Part shown: in pieces, positions 48,439 to 60,263 of the stretch
Numbering within the stretch: the first letter of the stretch is position 1
How the letters are laid out: each line of letters begins with the position of its first letter
Assembly: GCA_946699065.1 (NCBI GenBank)
Contig: CAMPDV010000088.1
Span: 620,001-684,000 of the forward strand
From: Loxodes magnus
Taxonomy: Eukaryota; Ciliophora; Karyorelictea; Loxodida; Loxodidae
DNA: 64,000 nt
Direction of reading: 5' to 3'
Notes under the pieces: model-generated
The model's input: only the letters and a program-made list of their open reading frames with translations
What the model was told of the DNA's origin: nothing
The model's database searches: none
Made by a program: the position numbers and the translations under genes

Positions 48439-49019
48439 AATGAAATTTTCCTCAAATAAGAAAATATTTATAGAACTTAAAAATATATTAGTAAAATTAC
48501 CTATAGAAAAAATAGTTATTTAGAAACCTAGATGTAATAAAATTAATCAAATAATGAAAAATATTTTTAATATATCTTATAAAAATTATAGCATACTAGC
48601 AGTTTTTTATTACAAGTAGTTTAATGCAAAACTGATGCAGAGGAAATAAGTATAATAAATTAATACATTTTTAATTTTTAATCAATTTATTAGAAATTTT
48701 ATAAAGTAAAAATTAAATATTTATTATAAATGTAGTCTTTTTAGTATAGCCCTACAATTAAACTGGATATAAAATAGGGAATTCAATAGCCTTCTACTCA
48801 GGTTAAAGGAAACTTATTAAAGGCATATTTTTCTTTTCTTAAAATCGTTTTATTTTTGTTTAATAAAAAATTGCAGCTTTTTAATCTTTATTACATTATA
48901 CAATATTGAGATAAATGCATTTAATAAAGTTTTATACAATAAAAATACACATGCTTTAAATTAATATTATATTAATTGATTATATTATTTCAATTATTGT
49001 CAAAATATCTTAAATTAAC
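48439..49019. other. AT-rich spacer
   Basis: Nothing recognised. Confidence 0.4.
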
Positions 49020-51255
49020 TTTCCTCTTCTAATAAAATCTTACCTAAATTGATATTTATTTTCCTCTTCTCATTTAAGAACATCTCTTCACTAAAATAAC
49101 TTTGTAATATTTTAAGTTTTTTACCTTAGTCATCTATTTAATTTCATTTTATTTAGTTGCACTCATTTAAACTTAAGCCTTTTAAACTTTTTCATATTGG
49201 AAATAATAGTCCTTACTGATTGTAAAATATAAACCCTTCTTAAGTCAATAGATCATTATTATTTAAGTTAATCTTTTATAATAAATGACAATTTTATATT
49301 ATTTTAAGTAAATCCTAATTTCTTACTTAACATTTTCCAAGTTTCAATGTTTTTAAATTTATATTTTTAACTATTAAATCAATCCAATTTTCATTCAAAA
49401 AAGTGCATTCATTTAAGGAAAGATGGTTTAGATTATAGCAACTTGTACTTAAAATGTCTAAAGCTTAATTTGATATATTTCTAATTTAACCTATTTTTAT
49501 TAATTTTAGTTTATTGCAATTTTAAAATATAAAGTTCAAAGTTTCATCTTTCAAATTTAGTACATTTTTTAAATATATTTCCTCTAGCTTTTAATTGCAA
49601 AGACCTATATATCTAAAAGTCTAATTTTTTAACTAATTTAATTTCTTTAATTTTAAAACTCTTAAATTTGGAGCATTTTTTAGAATTAAGCTAAATGTTT
49701 CATCTTGTATTTAATTAATACCTTAGACTGTTATTTATTGCAATTTTGTAAATGTACATAAATGTTCCAGATTGCTTTTCATTTAGGAATTATACTAAAT
49801 TTCTTATTAATTTTAGTACTTTTATTTATTATTTCTTTATATCAGAGACATTTGTTTTAAATTTGGAGTATTCTATAGTAATTAGATCAATGATTGATCA
49901 CTAAAAGGCATTTATTCGATTAGGATAATTTTTTAAAGTTTTTATAAGTCTATCTTAGTGAAGCTTAAGTTAGTAGTATCTATTTAATTATCTATCTACG
50001 TATTTGCTTTTACTTTTAAGATATTATTCAATTATCTTCATACTAATTTTTTAATATTTGGAGTGTTTTAGAGTAATAAAAAGAAAATGTCCCTTTAAAA
50101 TTTGATATAGCTAGTTATTTCAAAATATTAAAGATATTTTCATGTATTAGTGAAGAAATCAGTCAATACTTCGATGCTAGTATTTTATATATAAACTTTT
50201 AAATTTTGTAATCTTAAATTCATTATTTACTATAAAGTTTCCTTTTATAAAGTATCTTCTAAATCTATTTCCAGACAATTCAAATTAGGGCAAAATTTAA
50301 TGAACTCTTATGAGTTATCGTTTATTTCTAGTTCCTTAATCTAATTACCTTTTGTCGTTAGGAACTGTTTGATATAATCATTATTTATCTTTTAGCTTTA
50401 TATTTTTATCGTTTTCAATTTCAAATTTAGGCAGTAATTTAATAAAAATTTGCCTGTTATATTATGGAGATCATTAAGAGAAATATCTTCCAAATTAGGT
50501 AAATGTTTCATAAACTCCATATCATTATCTACTATTTGTAAAGATTAAAATTCCAGATACTTTAAGTTAATACAACTTGATAAATCAGGTAATTTATTAT
50601 AATTACTGCAATGATAGATATCTATCTACATTTTTTATATCTTGATATGTTACCCTTATTTTATATGTTTTTGCCTGTAATTTAAGCATCTATTAAACTC
50701 TGAAATTATTTGATTTCAAGCTCTCCTAGATAAATAAGAAAGATCAAAACAAATATGTTAAATATCTTAATAAGCTATTTATTTTAATGATCATTGCAAA
50801 CTACTTTTGGTTTTTTCTTCATTATCTTCATAATCTTCCAATAGTAGTTCTAGTATTTGAAAGGAAAATGTATAGAAGAACTTACTGACTTGCTATAAAA
50901 TTGCTATTTCTTAATTATCTAGAAAATAAAATACTTAGTCAAGGATGTTCTTATTTCATCAAAAGCTTTCACTTACTTTCTTTGTTTAGGTTTAATATTA
51001 CTTATTAATTTAAACTTCATGCTTAATCTTTTATTTTTTATAAGGTTTACCTAAATCTTCTAAGCTTATAATATCAGCAGATTCTTAAACTAAGTCTAGT
51101 GAAGTTTCTAAAGTTTAAGAGTTTAAAATAAAATTTCTTTTAGCTTCTAAGAAGTTTAAGCATTCTTAACAGTTAAAATCTTAAGAGACCTAATTCATTT
51201 AAGTTTATTTGCTACGCTTGCATTTGGTACAAAAAGCAATCTAGTTAGGCTACAT
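49020..51255 (-). CDS. F-box / leucine-rich-repeat protein, copy L2
   Basis: Start MQPNQIAFCTKCKRSKQTQ (51255), with CTKC and CQEC as a probable zinc site. The N-terminal frame runs through SFWWNKNILDQVFYFLDN (F-box-like; both Trp are TGA), EIAILQQVSKFFYTFSF, the linker LEDYEDNEEKTKSSLQW (TGA) SLKQIAYQD, and RAW (TGA) NQIISEFNRC, followed by leucine-rich repeats to about 49020. The three TGA-coded Trp positions are shared with L1 and L3. About 745 residues. Likely an SCF adaptor by family. The 3' end is approximate. Confidence 0.72.
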
Positions 51256-52694
51256 TAATGAAATAAAATAAGAATGAAGTTACTTAAAATAAATTATGAA
51301 AGAAATAAAATAAAACATTGGTAAATTAAATAATTGAAGCAATAAATTAAGCCACTTATTATAATCTAAAAATAGTATATATTTAACTTTTATTTCAAGT
51401 TAACTCTTTTATTTATTAAGTAAACAAATATTTTAAGTGATACAATCTTCAATAAAAATACTATTTTTATTAAACTTAAAATCTTATTAATTTAGAAAAA
51501 TACAGTAATAAGTAGGAAATTTTAAGTTCAGATGGAGTGTGAATAATTTAGATAGTTAAGCTATTAAAAATCATTTTTAAAATGCTTATATTTATTAAAA
51601 ATAAATACTCTAAAATAAATTATTTAGCTTCTAATAATTTAGAATCTGATTATTCAACTTATAATTCTTAAATTAGTTTTAAACTAGCTATTCTTCAATT
51701 TTTATAGCATTTATCTGCTATATTTATATTTCTAGATAAACCAAAAAAATTAATTATAAAGTTCTTAGAAAATAATGGAAGTTAAATTTAATTTTCTTTT
51801 TAAAATGATTTAAATAGAAAAAATTAAAGTTTAATTTTTAATTTTAAGCTTCTAAGCACTTTTATAACTAAAATAAATAATATTTGGTATTAAGAGAAAA
51901 TTAATTTTAATTGTTTCTAGTAGAAATTGTAAAAATTATAATTATAAGTACTAATTTATTTTCTGAATAACTCAGAAAATTTTGAATATCTCTTTTGAAA
52001 TGACTCAAATCAAATCATAAGATAGAAGAGAGAAAACTTTATGGTAAAATATCAAAAAATCTTAATGTTCATGCAAAATAATTTTGTCTATTTTGTTTAT
52101 AATTTTTTTAAGTTTTAGATAGATGTACAAAAAAGAGCTACATTAAAATAATTAAATCTAATATAAAAAATTAAGATTTGAAGAGAATTAATTTTTATAA
52201 GATACTATTAAATCAACATAAAATTATAATTTTTTTCTGTAAACAGCATGCATTGATAAATTAAGCTTGCTATCAAAATTTATTTTTAGTTTATTTTATT
52301 CTTCTCTATTAATTGTTCCTCCATATTTACAAAAATTATGTGATAATCATTATAATCATTCTTGAATTTTATTAAATTGATGTTAAAAAAATTTAAATAT
52401 TAGTAAGATAGAAAAAAATTAATAAATCTTATTAAATCTTTTACAAATAAATAGAATTTAATATGGTATTAAAAATTTACTACTTTTAATTTCTTATTTT
52501 AAATAATATATAAAATTATAAAATAAATTAAGTTTAAAATAATTTAAGAAATCTAATTAAACTTTGAGGTAAATGGAATTAAAGTTTTTTTTATTTTTAA
52601 ATATTAAATATTTCTTATAAAGATACTTTTTTTTCATTAAAGCAAATGTTTAGGATATCATTATGATTAAATTATATTCCTTTTTTATTATTAT
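51256..52694. other. AT-rich spacer
   Basis: No gene or repeat supported in about 1.4 kb. Confidence 0.4.
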
Positions 52695-53506
52695 TATAAA
52701 CTAAAAGTAATAAAAAAGTTCTGCCTCCCCTGGGATCTCAACCAGGTACGTGCTGCCATTTTGGTTTCATGGATGGATACCACGACCATTTTTTCCTTGT
52801 GGATGGTGTCCACGTTTCGTGCTCTGGTTTTGCAAAAATTCTTCTTTTAAAAACTCCTTACTAGTTTATATAAAGTCAGTTGATTTCCTTTCATCTTTTA
52901 TTTTCTTCTTTTCCCATGAGGATTTTTCATTCCCTACAATATTTTAGTAAATGACACTTCGATTTGCAATAAAAGCAACTTTTAACTTAGTTTTACTCTT
53001 TTCTTTTTGGAAGAATTTTTTTTCTCTAGGACTCCAATTCGTTTTAATATTTCTTAGTTTGAACCTTCTTCATTGTTCATGCGATTTTGTTAAAATTTAG
53101 GTGATTGATCTTCGATTATCATTCTATTTGATGTCTTAAAACTTTTTTACGATTATAAATACAATTCTTGCTCACTTACTACTTTTTTTTCTATTAGTTA
53201 ATTTTTTAATATTATTATTTCGTTATTTAAATCTTCAATTTCATTCATAAAATTGCGAATTTTCTCTCCTTAATTGAATATAATTTCGTCAAAGTCAGAT
53301 ATTCTTTTATTTAGTTCCTAATATTGTTCCATTGTTATTAATACTGTTTTAGTTTAGTTCTCTTCCTTCTCTAGAATACCCACCATGATCTTACCTTGGG
53401 AGGAAGAGCTCGATTTGTTCAATTTTTCTTATTGTCTAATAACCTTAGCTGCTTTCTTTCTAATCTTTCTGGCTTAGTTCTTAGACATTCTTATTGACTA
53501 CTCCAT
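52695..53506 (-). CDS. Gag-like coiled-coil / CCHC zinc-knuckle protein, copy G6 (one frame break)
   Basis: Start MEQSIRMSKNQARKIRKKA (53506), basic, then a long coiled coil (FMNEIEDLNNEIIILKNQL) and the family segment RMIIEDQSPKFQQNR. After a T8 run on the plus strand (53016-53023) the frame moves by one and reads an intact knuckle C-F-Y-C-K-S-K-C-H-L-L-K-Y-C, the motif LYINQQGVFKRRIFAKP, and a GC-rich Trp/Pro/Arg end (HETWTPSTRKKWSWYPSM, then VPGWDPRGGRTF). The end is set where composition falls to poly-A/T; no TGA is nearby. Same architecture as G5. Confidence 0.65.
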
Positions 53507-54946
53507 TTTTTTTCCTTAAATTATATTCTTATGCTATTATTTTAAGTTTAATAAAAATTTAATAATTTTAAAGAAAATTAATTAATTATAAATATGCTTT
53601 AATTTTATGGGATTAACTTAATATTCATATCGTTTAGCTTTAAAAATTTTTTAAATTTAATTTAATTTTTTATTATTTTTATTAAATAACTTAATCATAT
53701 GAAAAAATGTATTTGCTGAATTTTAAAACATTCTTATAATTTATTTTCTTATAATTTATTTTAAAATTTTTAATATTTAATTAAAATATTTTATTTAAAA
53801 TAAAATTTATTTTTATTATCTTGTATCTTATTTATTTTAATATAGCTGATGTAATAAAATCTTCATGAAACTTTTCTTTATTAATTTTTTATAATTTTCT
53901 TAGTTTTTACTTTTTATTTTATAATTTAATATTTTGTTTATTTCTATTCCTTAATATTTAATTTTTAATTAAGTTAAATAGAAATAGTCTTCGGTAATAT
54001 ATTTATTTATCTTATAAACAATTTTATATTGAACCAATTAAGTTTTACATTTTTAGTCAAAAATAATTTTAGACTTTTTAATTCAAAAATTGCATCTTTT
54101 AGAATTTAAAGTAAGTAAATATTTTATAAATTGTATTTTAAATTTCATCATAATATAACCCTTATCCAATATTATATTTTTCTGCTATCATTTTATTTTT
54201 TCCTTTTAAGCAACTATTATTTCCAATATCTCAAATATTATAGTTAGTCACTTTCTGTGAAATATTTTTATCTATAAATTTAAATCCTCTAATTAAGACC
54301 TTGAAATTGATTAATAGTCTTGATCACACAGTATAAAAAACCTGAATCCAAATTTCGATAACTTAATGATATTTACTCCCTTATATAGCATATTATAAAT
54401 GTTTTATTTTGCATATATATAAATATAATTTTAATTTAAATACTAATTATATCTTTATATTTATAAAAAATTAACTGCATATTTATCTAGGAATGATATG
54501 ACTAATCTTTTATCTGTCTAGAAAGATAAAGGTTAAATAAAAGTTATAACAACAGAAAAATAAAAAATAGTTAAGTTAAAGTAATTAGTTAGCTAAGAAT
54601 TATAAGTTACATATTAAAAGTAAGTCCTTATTTTTTAACTTTAATCATGCTTGTATTCCATCAAGTTATTATAAAACTCCTCTAAATATTGTTACTATAC
54701 TTTTATAATTAAGAGCTTTTTTAATATAATAAAAATAAATTATTCAAGCAAAATTTGAATAAAAAGGAATGTTTTTATTTGATAAATATAATAGAAGAGT
54801 TAATCTGAAACAAAATTAGACTTAAATAAGTTTTAGTTAATTATAAATACTTATAGCATTTATTTTAATTTTAGCTTCTTAGATATTTTAGTTTTATTTC
54901 TTTTCTAATTATTTAATACTAACTTTACTTTTATTTATTTTTATAA
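53507..54946. other. AT-rich spacer
   Basis: No gene supported. Very T-rich near 53560-54000. Confidence 0.4.
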
Positions 54947-57180
54947 ATGTAGCCTAACTAGAATATTTCATTTACTAAATGTTATCTTTTTAGTTAAGGA
55001 TAAATATATCAAGAATAGGTTATTTTAGATAATAACTATCAGGAATGTTCAAGTCTTTAAAAATAGGATCAAAATGCTTTGCAAAATACTTAACAGGTAG
55101 AATATTTATAAGGCTTAAATTAAGTTTCTGGTGACATAGAAAACTTAGAATTATTTAATGAAGATTACAACTAATAAAAGACAAAATAAGTAGCTTAAAT
55201 TAAAAAATAATAGTAAATCTAAATAAACAGTATTAGACATTTTTTGAACTAATAAGAATATTCTTGATTAAGTATTCTAATTTGTAGATAATTAAGAAAT
55301 AGCAGTTTTGTAACAAGTTAGTAAGTACTTTAAAAAATTTACTTTTCAAATATAATAATTATACTTTCAAGATTATGAAGATAATGAAGTAAAAACTAAA
55401 AATAGACTGTAATGAACATTAAAATAAATAGCTTATTAAGATTTAACCAAATTCATTTTATTTTATATTTTTGACCGAGAATGTATGAAATCAGATTATT
55501 TCAGAGTTCAATAAATGTTTAAGTTTCAGGTAAAAAAGTAATAAAAGGGGATAGCATATCAAGTTATAGAAATTTTAATTAGTTAACTAATTTCATTGAA
55601 ATAATAATCTAATACCTGATTTTTCAAGTTGTATTAATTTAAAATATCTGGATATTGAACGTTTATAACTAGCAGACAATGATTTAAAATTTATGAAGAA
55701 TTTACCTAATTTGGAAGAAATTTCTCTTTAAAATGTCTATAATTTAACCGGCGAGTTTTAATGGATTATTGCTAAAATTTAAACTTAAAAGCGATAAAAA
55801 TATAATGCTTTAAGATAAAGAAGGACTATATTAGAAAATTCTTAATGATACGAGGTAACTTGATTAAACAACTAAAAATTAACAATAGTACATAAGATTT
55901 CATAGAACTATGTCCTAATCTAAGTTGTATTGATTTAACTTAAGTAGATAATTTATAATAATCAATTTTTTAATTTTTAATGAGCTTTAATTTATAAAAT
56001 TTAGGCATTAAAATATAAAACTTTAGCTTCAAAGCATTGATTGATTTCTTTTCTAAAAAGTGAAATTTACTTGAATTTGTTGAAATTAAAAATGATATGA
56101 TATTTTAAAGGGAAATTTCTTTTTGCTACTTTAAAATGTTCAAAATCTTAAAAGATTAAAATTATATTAATATGAGGATAACTTATATAGGATCAAATAC
56201 GTAAATAAATACTTAAAATTAAATGGGGGTTTCTGGCCTAGTATAACCTTAAATTAACTTGAAGAAATCTTTATGTTCAATGGATTTCCATTTAATGATC
56301 ATTCACTGTTATCTTTATTATAGATTGCTCCAAATTTAAAGTAAATATCTTTTATATAAAGAGGTAGTAAATAAAATTAACCAAATTAATTAGATAACTA
56401 AAACAATTTAGAATTGACAAGTAATATGGAACATTTGGGTTAATTTACCTAGTTATAATAAATAATAGTTGAAGGTATTTATTAAATATAAGATGAAGCA
56501 TTTGACTTAATTCTAAAAAATACTCCAAACTTAAGAGTTTTAAAATTAAAAGATTTAATTAAATTATAAAATTAGACTATTAACCATATAGGCTAATACA
56601 ATTAGAAATTAGTGGAAGTGTATCTGAATAATTTACTCTAAGTGAAAGATTAAAATTTAAAATTCTTATTCCAAAGTTGTAATCAACTAAAAATAGTAGA
56701 ACTAAGTTAAATCAGAAGTATATCAAATTAAACTCTATAGGTTTTGAGTAAAAGTTGCTATAATCTAAATAATCTTTCTTTAAATGAATGCGCTTTTTGA
56801 ATGAAAATTGAATTGATTAAATAGTGAAAAATGCAAATTTAACGTAATTGATACTTGGAAAATGCTAAGTAAGAAATAAAAATAATAAAAAATTGCCATT
56901 TATTATAAAATTTGAGCTTAAGGGATAATGGTAAGTTGAGTTAGGAAGGATTTATATTTTAAAATTATTTAGGATAATTATATCCGATATGGAATAATTT
57001 AAAAAAGCTAGACTTATATGGATGTAAATAAGTAAATTTATCTTATATTAATGAATAAGGTAAAAAGCTTAAAATTTTACAAAAATAGTAAAAAAAATAA
57101 TTGAACGTTAGAGAAATCAAATAAACAGATTTCAATTTAGATTAGATTTCACTAGAAGAAAAAAATTAACTTTAGATATT
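54947..57180 (+). pseudogene. F-box / leucine-rich-repeat gene, copy L3, with a frame break
   Basis: Start MQPNQNISFTKC (54947). It shares with L1/L2 the F-box-like segment IFW (TGA) TNKNILDQVFQFVDN, then EIAVLQQVSKYFKKF, DYEDNEVKTKNRLQW (TGA) TLKQIA and W (TGA) NQIISEFNKC. The N-terminal frame shifts before the F-box, and between the second and third Trp sites the spacing is two bases short of the paralogs, so the reading frame is broken at least there. Leucine-rich repeats follow (for example YLNNLLQ-like and NCHLLQNLSLRDNGKL-like units) to about 57180. It may be a pseudogene or carry unrecognised tiny introns. Confidence 0.6.
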
Positions 57181-57270
57181 TAATAATTTAAAATAATTTT
57201 ATCATTAATATTAAAATAAATTTAAGCAGATATATTTTAAATTTAATAATATCATCTCAAATATTTTTAA

Positions 57271-57610
57271 ATAAATAATCATAAATAAATAAGATTAGAA
57301 AGAGCGAAGCACCTCAATGACATGCCGCTCTTTAATAAAGATTTTTAAAACTAAAATAATTAATTTCTTAAGTCTTCTAAATGGCTAGTATTCCTTTGGG
57401 AATCTTATCTTCTGTAGGACCGTTATCGGAATGCTCTCTATGAGATCTTAGAATCTGGTTTCTTCCATCAATAACGTTTTGAAGTCTTTTTAGTCTTTGT
57501 CTTCTCTCTTGATTCCTACCAAGAGTCTTGCTCGGTTATTCGCTCATGGGTAATTCCTGGAAGCAAAGCTTAAATCAATCTTAGTTGGAGGATTGCTCCT
57601 CCCTTTTTAT
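57271..57610 (-). repeat. SINE-like element, family E
   Basis: On the minus strand: 5' gggaggagcaatcctcc hairpin, body with no match to A-C, then aaagagcggcatgtcattga, ggtgcttcgctctttctaat, and (ttta)n. The tail hairpin and tail are those of the other families, but with a longer perfect stem (aaagagc ... gctcttt). A fragment of its 5' end may remain at 42841 (gggggattgatcctcc). Confidence 0.75.
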
Positions 57611-57628
57611 TTATATAATATAATAATA

Positions 57629-58700
57629 TCAATTAATATTTCTTTATTATATTTTCATATAGGTAATAAACTGTTTATTTACATTTTAATCATTAGTCAT
57701 ACTTACTTATTACTACTTTTTTTTCTTTCTTATTGCTTTAGTTGCATCCTATAATTATATCTTAGTATTTAATCATTTCACTCAGATTTTCAACTTTTCT
57801 TCTAAGTTATTTTTAGTGAAATTTTTTTATTCTAAAACCAATTTTTTTTAACTGCTTTAAGTGTGAAAATTAAGAGTAAGATAACTTCCATTGTGAATTA
57901 ACAGCTTAATTAAGTCATAGTTTTTAAAGTTTTTAAATTTCTAAATATGATTTTGTAGATATTCACATAAATACGTACCAAGCTAACTACAGATACAAAT
58001 CTTCGCAATGTCAATTTTGAAGTGTCTTTAATATAAGGTATATTAAAAATTATAGAAAACGGTTCTAAATTTAAATATAGAAACTATTTCTCAATCATAA
58101 ATTTATTTGATTTAGTTTATATAAGTTGGAAATTATCTTGTTTCATATTCAATTTCTTCAAAGTAAAAATATGCAGTTTATATTGATCTCATCCTTTTTG
58201 TAGCCTCTTAAGAGACTTTTTCTTTTATTTTGCCAAAAATATATTAAGAATTTTTTATGTTTTTAATATTCTATATATTTATTTCAAAATATTATGCTAT
58301 TTTCTCCAAGTTTTTAAAATATCTCAGATTAGCAATCTTTATTTTGATAACATAAAAGCAATTTCAGAGTCAGGATTTTTACGTTTCTTATTATAATTTT
58401 AAATAGAGCTTTAAGTATCTCATAGTTTTGCTGTATTCAAAAGTTAGTAAATTCTAGCCTATGAAGAATGATTTGTTAAATATTTAGTAAGGACTTTAGA
58501 GTGTATATCTTTTTTCATTTTTCCTATATCACTTAGAATTGCTTTTGGAATGACATTTGGTTCATGCTTTACTCTAGGGAGTAAAAATAATTGTAAAATA
58601 TATTTTACAATTTTAAGGAGCAATATTCTTATAAATAAATCCTTTAATTATTTGGATTTTAACTTCAGTATTTGCTTAATTAGAAATAAATTTTGCTTTA
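57629..58700 (-). CDS. hypothetical coiled-coil protein
   Basis: Minus frame closed by TGA (57629-57631), 20 bases before the family E element. Composition is protein-like over about 1 kb: EKVSQEATKRMRSIQTAYF, then FEEIEYETRQFPTYINQ, then LGTYLCEYLQNHIQKFKN, then KNNLEEKLKIWVKWLN, ending SMTNDQNVNKQFITYMKI. The upstream part (58400-58700) is less certain and the start was not fixed. No domain recognised. Confidence 0.5.
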
Positions 58701-58829
58701 AATCCTAGAATTGCCTTATATATAAGAAAATTGTACCTAAACAATAATAATCTCCAAAATAGATAAAAAAAGCAATAAAAAATATAAATTTATCTTTAAC
58801 ATCTACAAAACGAAAATCTAAACTCTAAC

Positions 58830-60240
58830 AGGAATTCTAAGAATTTTCAAACAAAGTTTGCGTTCTAATTTAGCAAATTGATTAGCTGAAACAAGAAAAA
58901 AATGGATTAAAATAAGATATCGTAAGTAGAACTTGTGATTGTAAAATATGTTCATTAATCCATTAGACTAAATAAGGATTACAAAGAATAAATTCTGAAA
59001 AGAATCAGGAAATGTAAAATAAGATGAACTAGGATCCCATAGATTTAGAAGCAGAGAGAGAAGAAATAAATTAAGCATTAATTTATAAAAAGAGAAGGCC
59101 AATAATAAGGTGCTAATACTGTATGAAGCATATTTACAAGGTAAGAAACTGTTTGAAATTTTAGGAAAAAGAAAAGCAGGAGAACGAATGACTTGATATA
59201 AAATATTTAGAATATACTGCTCAAAAGAAGTAAAATTATATAGAAGAAAAGAACAATAAATAATTCAAACAAAACATCAAAAATTAATGGAAGCAAAAGA
59301 ATGGAACAAAAGACAATACGGATATTACGTAAGAAAGCTTATGAAGGCAAATTTCGGCGAAAGCAAGGGAAAGCAAGGGAAAGCAAGGGAAAGCAAGGGA
59401 AAGCAAGGGAAAGCAAGGGAAAAAGGGAAAGCAAGGGAAAGCAAGGGAAAGCAAGGGAAAGCAAGGGAAAGCAAGGGAAAGCAAGGGAAAGCAAGGGAAA
59501 GCAAGGGAAAGCAAGGGAAAGCAAGGGAAAGCAAGGGAAAGCAAGGGAAAGCAAGGGAAAGCAAGGGAAAGCAAGGGAAAGCAAGGGAAAGCAAGGGAAA
59601 GCAAGGGAAAGCAAGGGAAAGCAAGGGAAAGCAAGGGAAAGCAAGGGAAAGCAAGGGAAAGCAAGGGAAAGCAAGGGAAAGCAAGGGAAAGCAAGGGAAA
59701 GCAAGGGAAAGCAAGGGAAAGCAAGGGAAAGCAAGGGAAAGCAAGGGAAAGCAAGGGAAAGCAAGGGAAAGCAAGGGAAAGCAAGGGAAAGCAAGGGAAA
59801 GCAAGGGAAAGCAAGGGAAAGCAAGGGAAAGCAAGGGAAAGCAAGGGAAAGCAAGGGAAAGCAAGGGAAAGCAAGGGAAAGCAAGGGAAAGCAAGGGAAA
59901 GCAAGGGAAAGCAAGGGAAAGCAAGGGAAAGCAAGGGAAAGCAAGGGAAAGCAAGGGAAAGCAAGGGAAAGCAAGGGAAAGCAAGGGAAAGCAAGGGAAA
60001 GCAAGGGAAAGCAAGGGAAAGCAAGGGAAAGCAAGGGAAAGCAAGGGAAAGCAAGGGAAAGCAAGGGAAAGCAAGGGAAAGCAAGGGAAAGCAAGGGAAA
60101 GCAAGGGAAAGCAAGGGAAAGCAAGGGAAAGCAAGGGAAAGCAAGGGAAAGCAAGGGAAAGCAAGGGAAAGCAAGGGAAAGCAAGGGAAAGCAAGGGAAA
60201 GCAAGGGAAAGCAAGAAATAATACAAGTCTACTCTGAAAA
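58830..60240 (+). CDS. Gag-like coiled-coil / zinc-knuckle protein, copy G10, with a minisatellite C-terminus
   Basis: Coiled coil (QIDQLKQEKNGLKQDIV, then SEKNQEMQNKMNQDPIDLE), then a knuckle with one ligand changed, C-Q-Y-C-M-K-H-I-Y-K-V-R-N-C (His to Tyr, spacing intact). In the next frame comes the family motif FRIYCSKEVKLYRRKEQ, then WNKRQYGYYVRKLMKANFGE, running into the 10-bp repeat array, which translates in every frame as repeats of GKQGKARESK. After the array little remains (about 25 codons). The frame change between knuckle and motif suggests decay or a small indel. Whether the array is translated is unknown. Confidence 0.5.
59359..60215 (+). repeat. 10-bp minisatellite, about 85 units of GCAAGGGAAA
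   Basis: Perfect head-to-tail repetition of gcaagggaaa except for one irregular unit at about 59415-59430 (agggaaaaagggaaagc). Because 10 is not a multiple of 3, all three forward frames encode the same ten-residue repeat and all reverse frames encode FPCFPLLSLA repeats. Hence the five overlapping 300-residue frames here, which are not five genes. GGG runs are separated by 7 nt throughout, meeting the simple G-quadruplex rule. Confidence 0.97.
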
Positions 60241-60263
60241 AGAAGATTATTATTGAGAGTCAA

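Noticed and set aside
52700..52760. tRNA T-arm-like hairpin (cctggttgagatcccagg) followed by a T run on the minus strand
   Set aside because: No matching acceptor or anticodon arm upstream. The region translates in frame with the knuckle of copy G6 as its Trp/Arg-rich C-terminus.
59359..60215. CRISPR array
   Set aside because: A 10-bp perfect tandem repeat without spacers in a eukaryotic context.
59284..60263. Five overlapping reading frames of about 300 codons on both strands
   Set aside because: All are the 10-bp repeat read in different frames. At most one forward frame could belong to the zinc-knuckle gene.
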